The notes under the pieces are model-generated. The model was not told the DNA's origin. It worked only from the letters and a program-made list of their open reading frames with translations, and made no database searches. DNA of 64,000 nt from Devosia enhydra (lineage in GTDB: Bacteria > Pseudomonadota > Alphaproteobacteria > Rhizobiales > Devosiaceae). The stretch covers positions 206,055 to 270,054 of the forward strand of contig NZ_FPKU01000002.1 in NCBI RefSeq assembly GCF_900119845.1, read 5' to 3'. Position numbers and translations under genes: made by a program. Below are positions 9,216 through 18,033 of this stretch, one piece after another (the stretch's first letter is position 1; the number at the start of each line of letters is the position of its first letter).

Positions 9216-9308
9216 TTCTCGGGCGCCTGTACCGAGTTAAGATGGCTTTGACCTGCCGTCAGTTCCTGCATCGGCTGGCGAACGCACAAGATCATAACGG
9301 AGATAGAC

Positions 9309-9869
9309 ATGACCCTAGATATTTTCCCCGCCATCCGCCACGTAGCGGCGCTGATTCTCGGGGCTTCTGTCTCCTGCGTACTGTCGCTGCCCTCATTGGC
9401 TGACGCCGCCAGCGCTCTGCCGCCCGGTCCCAGGGAGGCGCTGGCAGATCGGGTAGGCAACGATGTAGCTACGCTTGAGACGCTACTCGGCCAGTCCAGA
9501 TCGGCAGAAGCTTGGCAGGCGGAGTTGCAGGGAAGTGCCGACCCTGCAGTCCTGGCCGCCCTCGGCGACTATCTTGCCCGTATCGCCCCCGCCCCTACCG
9601 AAGCTTCCGACGTCACGTCGATCGTCGCGGCGCTGCCGGCCGACGGGAAGCAGCTTTTCGTCGACAACTGCCTCTCCTGCCATGGCGGCGATAAGTATTT
9701 CCTCAGGCAGGAAAAGGATTTCGAAGCTTGGATGGGCATCTTCGATGCACCCTATCACCGGCGCCAGCTGACCGGAGAGGGCGAGCGTGAGATGTTTGCC
9801 GGCTACGCTGCCATAACGACGCCTCTGGCGCTCGATCCCGTGCCCGAAGCGCTCGCAGACAAGGATTGA
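9309..9869 (+). CDS. exported monohaem cytochrome c of unknown role
   Basis: The 186-residue product starts with a Sec signal, with cleavage probable after SLADA at about residue 33. A predicted alpha-helical region precedes a single haem c site CLSCH at 121-125, within LFVDNCLSCHGGDKYFLRQ. A downstream Met for the sixth ligand could be in WMGIFDAPYH or REMFAG. It is unlike small soluble c-type electron carriers because the haem site is in the second half. It probably carries electrons in the periplasm for the neighbouring low-oxygen genes. I do not recognise the exact family. Confidence 0.75.
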   Translation: MTLDIFPAIRHVAALILGASVSCVLSLPSLADAASALPPGPREALADRVGNDVATLETLLGQSRSAEAWQAELQGSADPAVLAALGDYLARIAPAPTEASDVTSIVAALPADGKQLFVDNCLSCHGGDKYFLRQEKDFEAWMGIFDAPYHRRQLTGEGEREMFAGYAAITTPLALDPVPEALADKD

Positions 9870-9880
9870 TGGCGATGAGG

Positions 9881-9916
9881 CCACGTGTCGAGGCGCGTGG
9901 TACGCGTCGCTTTTTG
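9881..9916 (+). terminator. possible terminator after cytochrome gene
   Basis: An inverted pair CCACG...CGTGG (9881-9885 and 9896-9900) with a GC-rich extension is followed by a run of five T at 9911-9915. The stem is short, so this is a weak prediction. Confidence 0.35.
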
Positions 9917-9951
9917 TTCGCGTCGGCCCGTCCCCGCGAGAGAGGCCCCTC

Positions 9952-10818
9952 ATGACTGAAGCAACCGTCCCTCGCCGCCTGACCCTCGCCACCGATCTGA
10001 CAGCGCGAAGCGATCGGGCCACGGAGCGCGCGATGATGCTGGCGTCAGAGTTCAATGCGCAGCTCCTCGTCGTCCATGCGGTCGAAGCTGACAATTACGC
10101 CTTTTGGGATCACGGTCCGTCCTGGCGTCGGTCACCCAATCTGGTTGAGGTGGCGCGCCGACGACTTCGTCTGGAACTTCCGGAGATGGAGGCGCTCGAC
10201 ATTCAGGTGCTGGTTGAGCGCGGCGATCCCTTTGAGCTCGTGCGCAAAGCGAGCGAAGGCTCGGGGAGCGAGCTGATCGTGACGGGTGTTGCCCGGGAAG
10301 AGGTCTATGGCGCCAGTCAACCCGGTCGCCTTGTCGGCGAACTCGCCTCCCATACCGGTACACCACTCCTCGTCGTCAAGCGCAAGCCTCTAGCGCCATA
10401 CCGGCATATCGTGGTTGCAGTAGAATTGACGGAGAACTCGGTTGGCGCGCTTCGTTTCGCCCGACGCTGTTTTCCCAACGCGATCCTGACTGTCTTTCAC
10501 GCCGTCGATCTCAGCTACGCCAACCTTATCGGCGATCTGGAAGGCACGCGACGTAGTGTTGAAGAGGGTGCAACAAAGACCTGCCGCCAGTGGCTGAACG
10601 ATCAGCTTGGTCCCGCTGAAGCCGAACAACTTCAGCTGGTGGTCGTCTATGGCGAGCCAGCGATGCTGCTCGACCATTATGCATGGGAAAAGCCCGTCGA
10701 TCTCGTCGTTACGGGTAGCCACCGCCGCGGCGCTATCGCAAGAGCCTTGCTCGGAAGTGTTGCCCGGTCAGTTCTGGAAAGGGCGCCGGCAGATGTGCTG
10801 ATCGTGCCCTCCTCGTAG
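9952..10818 (+). CDS. tandem-domain universal stress protein
   Basis: The 288 residues comprise two Usp domains. The first ends with LVGELASHTGTPLLVVKR at about residue 140. The second ends TGSHRRGAIARALLGSVARS. In the second, the nucleotide-binding pattern Gx2Gx9G(S/T) has Arg in place of the middle Gly, so ATP binding may be weakened. Tandem Usps are common in FNR/FixK regulons and help survival under energy limitation. The start follows a GAGAGAGG-like ribosome binding site. Confidence 0.9.
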   Translation: MTEATVPRRLTLATDLTARSDRATERAMMLASEFNAQLLVVHAVEADNYAFWDHGPSWRRSPNLVEVARRRLRLELPEMEALDIQVLVERGDPFELVRKASEGSGSELIVTGVAREEVYGASQPGRLVGELASHTGTPLLVVKRKPLAPYRHIVVAVELTENSVGALRFARRCFPNAILTVFHAVDLSYANLIGDLEGTRRSVEEGATKTCRQWLNDQLGPAEAEQLQLVVVYGEPAMLLDHYAWEKPVDLVVTGSHRRGAIARALLGSVARSVLERAPADVLIVPSS

Positions 10819-10868
10819 ACAGTGGACCTGGGCCTGTCGCCCTGTATAGCTACCGGAGCGTTTAGCAA

Positions 10869-11597
10869 GTGGACCTGCCTCGCCGCCGCAAGAACACGAT
10901 GGGTCGCCGCCTGATGGCCGGAATCGTCGCGGCCGCGCCATTGGTCGTAACTTGGGTCCTGCTTGCTTTCCTCTTTGATCAACTGGCCCGCGTAGGGCGA
11001 CCCCTGGTCCTTGGAGTGGCACGGGCCGTAAGGCATACCGCTCCGCCTTTGGCCAATCTGCTGGCCAACGATCTGGTGCTTTCCGTTGTCGGCGTGGCCG
11101 TCGTCGTCCTGGCGCTCTACATTCTCGGCTGGCTTGCCGAGCGTGTCGTCGGCCGGAGACTTCTCGCAGTATTCGATGATATCGTCCAGCATATCCCGTT
11201 AATTGATACGATATACCGCGCGGTCAAGCGCTTTCTTGAAGTGGCCGGCAATAGTGATGAGAAGAAAAAACAGCGCGTTGTCCTGATCAGCTTTCCGTCT
11301 CCTGCGATGAAGACGGTAGGGCTGCTCACCCGGACCCTTGTCGATACCGACACGGGAACCGAACTCGGGGTGGTTTATGTCCCGACCACGCCCAATCCTA
11401 CGTCAGGGTATCTTGAAATACTGCCTCTTAAGGACGTGGTACTGACGGACTGGAGCTTCGAGGACGCAATGGCCTTCATCGTGACCGCGGGCTCGAACGC
11501 GCCAAGTGCAGTGAACTATCGCCAGAGTGTCCGCTCTGACGTCGGAGAGGAAGACCGTGGGGGAGCGTCGCAGAGCACCAGGGCCGGCCCTGATTGA
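10869..11597 (+). CDS. DUF502 family membrane protein
   Basis: The 242-residue product has two N-terminal hydrophobic segments at about 14-36 and 65-90. Then comes the family region DIVQHIPLIDTIYRAVKRFL, VGLLTRTLVDTDTGTELGVV and VPTTPNPTSGYLEILPLKDV. DUF502 proteins are conserved inner-membrane proteins of unknown function. The GTG at 10869 has GGAG about 10 bases upstream and is preferred over the ATG at 10899, which lacks one. The last ~25 residues after the conserved core are low complexity. Confidence 0.88.
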   Translation: MDLPRRRKNTMGRRLMAGIVAAAPLVVTWVLLAFLFDQLARVGRPLVLGVARAVRHTAPPLANLLANDLVLSVVGVAVVVLALYILGWLAERVVGRRLLAVFDDIVQHIPLIDTIYRAVKRFLEVAGNSDEKKKQRVVLISFPSPAMKTVGLLTRTLVDTDTGTELGVVYVPTTPNPTSGYLEILPLKDVVLTDWSFEDAMAFIVTAGSNAPSAVNYRQSVRSDVGEEDRGGASQSTRAGPD

Positions 11598-11716
11598 ACT
11601 GATGACAGAATGGTACCAGGCCTTTTTTTGGCGGCGTTGGGAGCGCCAATCGCAGCCCGTTCGATCTTCCTTTTCAGCTGCCGCTAGGTCCTGCTTGTAT
11701 TGCTGCCACCGAGCAA

Positions 11717-11730
11717 TTGATCCAGATCAT
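11717..11730 (+). promoter_or_regulatory. FNR/FixK-type box before Usp gene
   Basis: TTGATCCAGATCAT matches TTGAY-N4-RTCAA with one mismatch at the last base. Its centre is about 60 bases before the Usp ATG at 11784, which fits activation from around -40 with a short leader. Confidence 0.7.
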
Positions 11731-11783
11731 GGCGACGTTGCTGTCCCTCGTGCGATAAAGCCGCAACAGCAAAGGGACAGACC

Positions 11784-12590
11784 ATGAAAATCGATCTACT
11801 GGTTCCGATCCTCCTCTATCCTGATATTCCGACGCCTGAGCATGTTGCCGAAACCGTTCGAGTGGGCCGGCAACTTGGCGAAGCCGCATCCGCCCTCATC
11901 GTCGAGGCAGTCCTCCCAAGGCTCGAAGGCCATTGGGGCTCGAAACTAATTGGCGTCGCCGGCATGGCCAAAGACCTCGAAACGCGCCAGCATGCAGCGG
12001 CCGAGGCCCTTCGGCAACAGCTGGACGGGCAGGCCACGATAGAGGCTGTCCGTATCAGCGAGGGTCAGATCCAACAGGCGATCTCCGTGCGCGCCCGCAG
12101 CCACGATCTCACCTTGATCGGTACCGAGACCATCGAGAGCCGGCAACTGGGTCAAACGCTGGTTTTTGATGCCGGTCGGCCGGTCGTGCTGGTGCCCGCG
12201 CAAACGAATGCGGCAAAGATCAGCCGCATAGCCATCGCATGGGACGGAAGTCGGGCGGCAGCCCGTGCCGTTCACGATGCCATGCCGTGGATCTCGACCT
12301 CGAGTTCGCTCACCATCATCACGGCGTTCGACGACAAGACAATAAGCGAGCAGACAGTGGCGGATCTGCAGGCCTATCTGGCCCGTCGGGGCCTTGACGC
12401 ATTTTGCGAGGACGTTTCTGCAAACGGCGAGGGGGTGGGACTGGCATTGCAGGACGGCGCCCTTCGCCACCGGGCCGACATGCTGGTGATGGGGGCATTC
12501 GGGCACAGCAGACTGAGGGACTTCATCCTGGGAGGCGCCACCGAAGCGGTATTCGCCGAGACGCGATTGCCAATCTTCATGTCGCACTGA
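11784..12590 (+). CDS. tandem-domain universal stress protein
   Basis: This is a 268-residue Usp of the alphaproteobacterial type MKIDLLVPILLYPDIPTPEH. The second domain contains IAWDGSRAAARAVHDAMPW and the nucleotide loop MGAFGHSRLRDFILGGATE, which fits the Usp pattern. It is closely related in layout to the leftward Usp gene at 15713-16537. It has AAAGGGA upstream and an FNR-type box. A hairpin terminator follows it. Confidence 0.92.
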   Translation: MKIDLLVPILLYPDIPTPEHVAETVRVGRQLGEAASALIVEAVLPRLEGHWGSKLIGVAGMAKDLETRQHAAAEALRQQLDGQATIEAVRISEGQIQQAISVRARSHDLTLIGTETIESRQLGQTLVFDAGRPVVLVPAQTNAAKISRIAIAWDGSRAAARAVHDAMPWISTSSSLTIITAFDDKTISEQTVADLQAYLARRGLDAFCEDVSANGEGVGLALQDGALRHRADMLVMGAFGHSRLRDFILGGATEAVFAETRLPIFMSH

Positions 12591-12624
12591 CAGCGCCGGA
12601 GGCAGCACACGCCACGGGAGAACG

Positions 12625-12670
12625 GCCGCCACGTACCTGCAAGCGCGGGAAGCGTGGCGGCTATTTGTTG
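12625..12670. terminator. hairpin terminator between convergent genes
   Basis: A perfect nine-base stem, GCCGCCACG at 12625-12633 and CGTGGCGGC at 12653-12661, is followed by TATTTGTTG. It sits between the rightward Usp gene and the leftward SDR gene and can end transcription from the left. Confidence 0.7.
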
Positions 12671-12692
12671 CGACAATTACACCGTTTTCGGA

Positions 12693-13463
12693 TTATTGTG
12701 CGACATAGCCCCCATCCACGGGGACATGGGCGCCAGTAACGAAGGCTGCCTGCGGCGAACAGAGCCAGACGATGAGGTTAGCGACTTCATCGGCCGTTCC
12801 GATCCGCCCCAGCGGATGCAGAGGCGCCATCATCTCGGAGGTCGAGGCCTTTCCGCCGGTCGCCTGCGCGGCCAGCGAGTCGAGCATTCTTGTATCAATC
12901 CCTCCGGGGCATATCGAGTTCACCCGAATTCCCTGCTTGGCATATTCAAGAGCAGCATTTTTCGTGAGCCCGTTCACGCCGTGCTTTGACGCGACATAGG
13001 GCGACAGACCCGGAAAGCCGATCAGTCCGGCAACCGATGAGAGATTAACGATCGACCCACCGCCCGTTTTCAGCATGGCAGAAATTTCAGCCTTGAGACA
13101 GAGAAAGACACCCCGGAGGTTGACCGCTATGATGCGGTCGAAGTTCTCTTCGCTCTGGTCGGTTAGTGGGAGGACTGCACCTTCGATCCCCGCATTGTTG
13201 CAGGCGCAGTCGAGTCGGCCATACGAGCCGATGACGTGGTCTATCATCGCCTGAACGTCGGCGGCATTTGAGACATCGGCCCGTGCGAAATTGGCGTCGG
13301 CTCCGGTTTCTCGAATGATCCGCACCGTCTCATGGCCGGCCTCTGAATCAACGTCCGAGACCACGACCCTTGCGCCCTCTTGGGCAAAGCGCAGTGCTGT
13401 GGCCCGTCCGATCCCCGCACCCGCGCCCGTGACCAGAGCAACTTTTTCTCGCATCAGGGACAT
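12693..13463 (-). CDS. short-chain dehydrogenase/reductase
   Basis: The 256-residue classical SDR has the cofactor motif [11 protein letters not shown] near residue 13, the NNAG strand ([15 protein letters not shown]), the active-site Ser in VNLSSVAGL, and YVASKHG (YxxxK). Asp after the second strand ([10 protein letters not shown]) suggests NAD(H) preference. It is the third gene after the tetrahaem cytochrome and flavoprotein genes, 32 bases after the flavoprotein stop. It may act on the same compound on the cytoplasmic side. The substrate cannot be read from sequence. Confidence 0.9.
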   Translation of the reverse strand: MSLMREKVALVTGAGAGIGRATALRFAQEGARVVVSDVDSEAGHETVRIIRETGADANFARADVSNAADVQAMIDHVIGSYGRLDCACNNAGIEGAVLPLTDQSEENFDRIIAVNLRGVFLCLKAEISAMLKTGGGSIVNLSSVAGLIGFPGLSPYVASKHGVNGLTKNAALEYAKQGIRVNSICPGGIDTRMLDSLAAQATGGKASTSEMMAPLHPLGRIGTADEVANLIVWLCSPQAAFVTGAHVPVDGGYVAQ

Positions 13464-13495
13464 GTGTTTTCTCCCTATCCAGGTTCGATGCCGCC

Positions 13496-14983
13496 TCAGG
13501 CAGTGCGTGTTACTGAAACGGCCTCGCGGCCAGCGATGCGCCCCATGACCAGGCAGTTGGTCATCGACCCACCTCCGATGTAGTCTTGGAAGAAGACAGG
13601 CCCGGCGCCCTCACCAGCCGCTAAAAGACCCGGGATGACCCGGCCATCGGCTTCAAGCACGCGCGCCCGCTCGTCGATCATGATCCCCCCAAATGTAAGG
13701 GTGATCCCAGGCACAAGGGGGCTGAACGCGTAAAAGGGCGCCGTCTCGATGCGGGTGGCAAGTGTCCTCTTGGGGGGATTTGCGGCGGGGGCCGCCCCGT
13801 TCTCGACACTCTGGTTGAAGCTCTCGATGGTCTCTTGAAGTGCAGCAGTCGGTAGGCCGACTTTTTCGGCTAACTCCTCCAGAGTGTCTGCTTGGTGCAC
13901 GGTCAGCCCGAGCCGGGTGAATGTCGAAATCACTCCCTCGGCTGCCTTTTCCCGGATCGGCTGGTCAAACACCAAGGTAGTCGATTGACCGGGCTGTTCG
14001 AGCACGGCCTTTCCATGCGTCACATAACCCAGAGATTCATCCACAAAGCGTCGGCCATTGCGGTTGATGCTCACCGCATAGGGCACGACGGCGGCAGGTT
14101 GGCCTGCTGCCGTCTCAACTCCATCTACGGCGGCAATGTGCAAAGCCATTAGCCCACCCATGCCTTTGAGGCCCGCACCGGCACCCTGCGCCATCAGGAG
14201 CCCGTCACCGGTGGCGTGGGGAATTCCCCGGACCATCAATGCGCCTGCATTGGGATCCGAATAAGATTCGAGGAACTGGGAATTGCCCGCATACCCCCCC
14301 GTCGCGATCACGACCGAGGTGCCACGGTAGTCCACCATACCTCTACGACCAATGGCACGCACGCCCACCACGGCCCCATCTTCACTCATGATCAGTTGGC
14401 GGGCCTTGGCGTCAAAGACGAACCGGGCTCCCAGTTCCTCGAGTCGCGCCTTCATCCTGCGAAACAGAACGGGCATCCCGGCAAAGGAGGCAGGAGCAAC
14501 CGTCGCTGTCGCCACGCGGTTTGGCGGGCGTTCGACGGCAGGCAGAACCTCAATTCCATTGTCCTTCAGCCAAGCGACGTCCGCATGGATGTGCTGAGCC
14601 ATCAGGGCAAATATCGCAGCGTTGCCGCGGCCAAGCGTATACGCTTCATAGTCGGCCACGTAATCGGCACGCGCGGCATCCGTTTCGGCCAAGGGTAGCG
14701 AAAAGCTCCCTCCTGCCAGAAATGAGTTGCCACCCATCCGGCTCTGGGAGGCTTTCTCAAGGACTACGACCCTAGCACCGCTGGACGCGGCCTCGAGCGC
14801 CGCGGAGCACCCTGCCAAGCCCGAACCAATGACGACTACATCGAAGGTTTCGCTTTGCTCAGGCTCGGGCAGTAACGCCGCTTGCACCGGATGGAATGAG
14901 CCAAGGCTGAGTGCACCGGCCCCCAGGCCGATACCCCCTAGCAGGCCACGCCGGGTTATGCGGGAATCGATGCTCGGGGTCAT
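13496..14983 (-). CDS. Tat-exported FAD-dependent reductase, flavocytochrome c family
   Basis: The product (495 residues) begins with a Tat signal ([10 protein letters not shown]). The FAD motif is [17 protein letters not shown], followed by [11 protein letters not shown] and [19 protein letters not shown]. This is the fumarate reductase/ketosteroid dehydrogenase flavoprotein fold. Residues that bind fumarate in Shewanella Fcc3 seem absent by eye. The positions of Arg402 and Arg544 hold Tyr here ([16 protein letters not shown]), and the His504 region reads TLTFGG. The substrate is therefore probably not fumarate. The start at 14983 has AGGAGG five bases upstream. The upstream neighbour is a tetrahaem cytochrome c, the likely electron donor. 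Confidence 0.85.
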   Translation of the reverse strand: MTPSIDSRITRRGLLGGIGLGAGALSLGSFHPVQAALLPEPEQSETFDVVVIGSGLAGCSAALEAASSGARVVVLEKASQSRMGGNSFLAGGSFSLPLAETDAARADYVADYEAYTLGRGNAAIFALMAQHIHADVAWLKDNGIEVLPAVERPPNRVATATVAPASFAGMPVLFRRMKARLEELGARFVFDAKARQLIMSEDGAVVGVRAIGRRGMVDYRGTSVVIATGGYAGNSQFLESYSDPNAGALMVRGIPHATGDGLLMAQGAGAGLKGMGGLMALHIAAVDGVETAAGQPAAVVPYAVSINRNGRRFVDESLGYVTHGKAVLEQPGQSTTLVFDQPIREKAAEGVISTFTRLGLTVHQADTLEELAEKVGLPTAALQETIESFNQSVENGAAPAANPPKRTLATRIETAPFYAFSPLVPGITLTFGGIMIDERARVLEADGRVIPGLLAAGEGAGPVFFQDYIGGGSMTNCLVMGRIAGREAVSVTRTA

Positions 14984-15013
14984 GATAGCCTCCTGGAACT
15001 TCACGGGAATGGG

Positions 15014-15493
15014 TCAGTCGATGGAAAAGCGAAAACCTCGATGGCAGATATTGCAGGTGACCTCGCCCGGCTCATGCACGCGATGGCACTCGGTACATTG
15101 TGGGACTTCCCCAGGTGCCAGATGAGGCGAGACATGGGGATTGGGCGCTTTGAGTTCACCGGCTTGTAGGTCGATCATGGTGCCGTGGCAGGCAACACAG
15201 GTGGAGTTGAAATTGGGGGCAGACGGTGGGGAACGCATACCCAGCCCGCCGACATGACAACTCTCACAAGGCACGCCGGCTGCTGTGTGCCTATCGATCA
15301 ACAGTGCTGTTTCGTCGGCAACGGAGAGCAAGTGAGAGCGCGCGGTGGTTAGGCTAGGATGCCAGTTCGACATCTGGCTGCCTCCACCCCATCTCTCAAG
15401 GAAGCGAAGGTCCGCCTCATACTCCTGTCCCGCTACAGCCACGGCCTGCAACAACGCCATGCAAATGAGCGTGCGGACAACGAGCAGTCGCAT
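15014..15493 (-). CDS. exported tetrahaem cytochrome c
   Basis: The 159-residue product has a signal peptide (cleavage near AVAG, about residue 22) and four haem c sites: CESCH 76-80, CVACH 99-103, CTECH 133-137 and CNICH 147-151. Spacing and size match the small tetrahaem domain that is fused to the flavin domain in Shewanella flavocytochrome c3. Here it is a separate gene, 30 bases upstream of the flavoprotein start. It should shuttle electrons from a membrane quinol dehydrogenase to the flavoprotein; no NapC/CymA-type partner is in the window. An FNR-type box lies about 57 bases upstream. Confidence 0.9.
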   Translation of the reverse strand: MRLLVVRTLICMALLQAVAVAGQEYEADLRFLERWGGGSQMSNWHPSLTTARSHLLSVADETALLIDRHTAAGVPCESCHVGGLGMRSPPSAPNFNSTCVACHGTMIDLQAGELKAPNPHVSPHLAPGEVPQCTECHRVHEPGEVTCNICHRGFRFSID

Positions 15494-15543
15494 GGTGTCC
15501 TCCTCCTGTAGCGGAACATTGCCTCAAGGGTGGCGCCGGCTCC

Positions 15544-15557
15544 TTGATCTAGGTCAA
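15544..15557 (-). promoter_or_regulatory. FNR/FixK-type box before tetrahaem cytochrome operon
   Basis: TTGATCTAGGTCAA is a full match to TTGAY-N4-RTCAA. Its centre is about 57 bases upstream of the tetrahaem cytochrome ATG (15493, minus). A class II promoter would then give a leader of roughly 15 bases. Confidence 0.8.
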
Positions 15558-15712
15558 CCACCGCCGAACCCGGAGCGGGAAGCCGATTTGGTCCGAAGGA
15601 AAACGTCCTGCCGTGGGCCCCAAATCTTACCGCGACGCGTGAGCGATCCGGCGAGCAAGTAGCGACAAGCTGCAAGCTCCCTCAAATGGTTCGTCCGGCG
15701 TCAGGGGCCCGA

Positions 15713-16537
15713 CTATGAGTGCGACATCAACACAGGCAGCTGAAGGTTGGTTAGAACCCCCCGTGTAGCTCCGCCGAGGATGAACTGTTGTAGGCGGCTA
15801 TGCCCATATGCGCCCATTACGAGCAGGTCGGCACCGGCGACACCCGCGGAGTGTTGCAGAGCCAACCCTATATCAAGGATTTCGGTGTCAACCTTGACGA
15901 ACTTTGCATTGATACGGCGGCGGGCAAGATAATCCGTCAGACCTCTCTCGCAACCTGACTCGAGTGCTTTGTCGGCAGGCGCATTAATGACGACGACCTT
16001 GTCGGCTGCAACTATCAGGGGCATTGCATCCCGGAGTGCTCTACTCGCAGTAGCGCTACCATCCCAAGCAATTGCTACCCTCGCGAATGGCCGTGGCCCA
16101 TCAGGAATGGCTGACGGTATCAGCATCGCCGGGCGTCCTGTCCCAAAAAGGGCCACCTCTGCAAGCGCAGCACCCGCCTTAGGGTCAGTAAATGCGATCA
16201 TGGTCATATCATGACAGCGTGCAGCTAACGAAAGCGATGACATCGTCTCGCCGAGCACGATTGGCAATACTCGAGCGGAAACTGAGATTTGATGAGACTC
16301 CTTGGCCACAGCGAGAAGGCAGTCCGCGTTTTCTCGGCTGACGCGCTCAAAAACCGAAGCTTCGCCAAGACCGGAGAATGCAGCAGACCAATGGCGCATG
16401 CGACGGACGGAGACTTCAAGCGGACAAAGGCTTGCATGGGTGCAAAACGTGGCGGCCAACCTAAGGAGACTTCGGGCAGTCTCCGGAGTGTCCGGCAAGG
16501 GCTGCGTACGCAGTGGGATTAGAACATCGTTAAGCAT
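15713..16537 (-). CDS. tandem-domain universal stress protein
   Basis: The 274-residue product starts MLNDVLIPLRTQPLPDTPE. The second domain contains VAIAWDGSATASRALRDAMP and LVMGAYGHSRLQQFILGGAT, a complete Usp nucleotide-binding loop. GGGAG lies just before the ATG at 16537; an upstream extension to 16576 is less likely. It is a paralogue of the Usp at 11784. It lies divergent from the DUF6544 gene across a region with two FNR-type boxes. Confidence 0.9.
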   Translation of the reverse strand: MLNDVLIPLRTQPLPDTPETARSLLRLAATFCTHASLCPLEVSVRRMRHWSAAFSGLGEASVFERVSRENADCLLAVAKESHQISVSARVLPIVLGETMSSLSLAARCHDMTMIAFTDPKAGAALAEVALFGTGRPAMLIPSAIPDGPRPFARVAIAWDGSATASRALRDAMPLIVAADKVVVINAPADKALESGCERGLTDYLARRRINAKFVKVDTEILDIGLALQHSAGVAGADLLVMGAYGHSRLQQFILGGATRGVLTNLQLPVLMSHS

Positions 16538-16773
16538 TGCTCTCCCTTCTTTTGATTTGCATGGGCTTCCCGCCATTAGCCCAATCTTTCCCTGATCAGG
16601 CCCGCTTTTGGTCCGAGGTTTAGAGGGCCAAATCCGGCGAGGCGGGTAACCAATTCACATTTGTCTTCTCACAGGCACCGGCCAAGGCACCGTTGAAGCT
16701 CGCTAATCGGGGTGACCCGAGAGCGAGTAGATGCGTATGTGCCTACTGGGATACCGAGGCTCGCCACTGCGCA

Positions 16774-16787
16774 TTGACCCAAGTCAA
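16774..16787. promoter_or_regulatory. FNR/FixK-type box, distal
   Basis: TTGACCCAAGTCAA has perfect arms TTGAC/GTCAA. It lies in the divergent region between a Usp gene and the DUF6544 gene, 53 bases left of a second box. Confidence 0.65.
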
Positions 16788-16826
16788 TTGCCAGGCAGAC
16801 AGCCACTGTCGCTACGATGCTGCCAC

Positions 16827-16840
16827 TTGACCTGAATCAA
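16827..16840 (+). promoter_or_regulatory. FNR/FixK-type box, proximal to DUF6544 gene
   Basis: TTGACCTGAATCAA matches TTGAY-N4-RTCAA. Its centre is about 58 bases before the chosen GTG start at 16892, the same geometry as the boxes at 11717 and 15544. Confidence 0.7.
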
Positions 16841-16891
16841 TACGCTCTCACCCGCGCAACCTATGATTTGCTCGGGTAGGTGGAGCGGATC

Positions 16892-17725
16892 GTGTGGCTT
16901 TTGGCGGGCTTTGTGGCAGCGACAGTCCTGATCGCGCTTATTGGGCTCGTCGCCGTCCGGTCGACAGCGCGTGGCTTTGCTAAGCGGACGGACGGCCTTA
17001 AACAGCTGCTGATCGCGAGCCAGTCGCAGGCAAATGATGCCGCACCTGTCCTTCCCGACATTGTCCGATCTTATGCCGTCAAGGCAGGCGGCCGCGAAGG
17101 CGCATCAACGGTGTTTCATGCGCGCCACAGGGCGACGCTGCAGACCGCAAAGGGCGCCAGGCCGATCGATATCGAAGCCGATCAGTGGACGGGAATACTG
17201 GTCCCCGGCATCGTGTGGACCGCACGAGGCAGGATGTCTGGCCTGCCAGTTTCTGTGTTCGATGCTTTCGTGGAGGGCCACGGCGAGCTCTCGGCGCGCG
17301 TTCTGGGCGCCTTCCAGGTCGCGGGCGGCTCGGGTGCGGACTACGACAAGGGCGAACTCATGCGCTATCTCTCCGAACTGCCTGTCTATCCCGATGCGAT
17401 CCTTAACCTGCGTGGCGTCGACTGGCGGCAGATCGACGACGCGACCGTGTCCGTGACAGCACGGTCGGCGACCGGTGAGGCAACAGTGCGCTTCTATTTC
17501 GACCCGTCCGGAGACATCGTCCGAATGGAGGCGGATGACCGCCCAATGGAAACCAGGGGCACAACGGTGCACATCCCGTGGCACGGCGTCTATTCCCGCT
17601 ATGCCCAGTTCGGCCGCCACCGCATCCCATCCTATGGCGAAGTGGGCTGGGTCCTTCCAGACGGGCTGTTCGTCTATTGGCGGGGTGAAGTCATCAGCTA
17701 CGATCCCGGAGGTGGAGAACCATGA
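16892..17725 (+). CDS. DUF6544-family membrane-anchored protein
   Basis: The 277-residue product has one N-terminal membrane helix (VWLLAGFVAATVLIALIGLV). A soluble domain follows with VWTARGRMSGLPVSVFDAFV, GELMRYLSELPVYPDAIL and SYGEVGWVLPDGLFVYWRGE. The order and wording match the DUF6544 (formerly DUF6920-type) family, whose function is unknown. The GTG at 16892 is preferred because GGTGGAG lies six bases upstream; a GTG at 16880 is in frame too. It overlaps the next small gene by ATGA. Confidence 0.75.
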   Translation: MWLLAGFVAATVLIALIGLVAVRSTARGFAKRTDGLKQLLIASQSQANDAAPVLPDIVRSYAVKAGGREGASTVFHARHRATLQTAKGARPIDIEADQWTGILVPGIVWTARGRMSGLPVSVFDAFVEGHGELSARVLGAFQVAGGSGADYDKGELMRYLSELPVYPDAILNLRGVDWRQIDDATVSVTARSATGEATVRFYFDPSGDIVRMEADDRPMETRGTTVHIPWHGVYSRYAQFGRHRIPSYGEVGWVLPDGLFVYWRGEVISYDPGGGEP

Positions 17726-17904
17726 CGATCAACCGTGACTGGCACCTGGCCCACCAGCTGCCGCGACATGCGTCGATCGAGGCCCGCTTGGCCTGGCACC
17801 TGGCTCACGCAGCCGAATGTGGCTGCCGCGACATGCCACCAGGCATCCGCAAGGAACTCGAAGCGCGGGGGCTGGTAGCCGCGACACTCCGCAGCCTCAA
17901 GTGA
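17722..17904 (+). CDS. small conserved hypothetical protein
   Basis: The product has 60 residues with two helix-rich halves. It contains WHLAHQLPRHASIEARLAWH, then LAHAAECGCRDMPPGI. The His/Cys cluster (H..H..C.C) could bind a metal or haem. It overlaps the preceding gene by ATGA, which supports it as real and co-translated. I know similar short proteins in alphaproteobacteria only as hypotheticals. Confidence 0.7.
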   Translation: MTINRDWHLAHQLPRHASIEARLAWHLAHAAECGCRDMPPGIRKELEARGLVAATLRSLK

Positions 17905-18033
17905 AGAAGGCGAACCCCAGGGGCGCATTTTCTGTCTGACCCGATCTGCCTCGCACGGCCGACGATGACTCCGGCGCTGCCTCCCAGCTCCGTTGCGCCT
18001 CGGCGCCGGATGCTGGCCCACAGGAGTTGATCA

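Noticed and set aside
16591-16600. CCTGATCAGG as another FNR-like site before the Usp gene
   Set aside because: It lacks the TTGAY/RTCAA arms; it is just a short palindrome.
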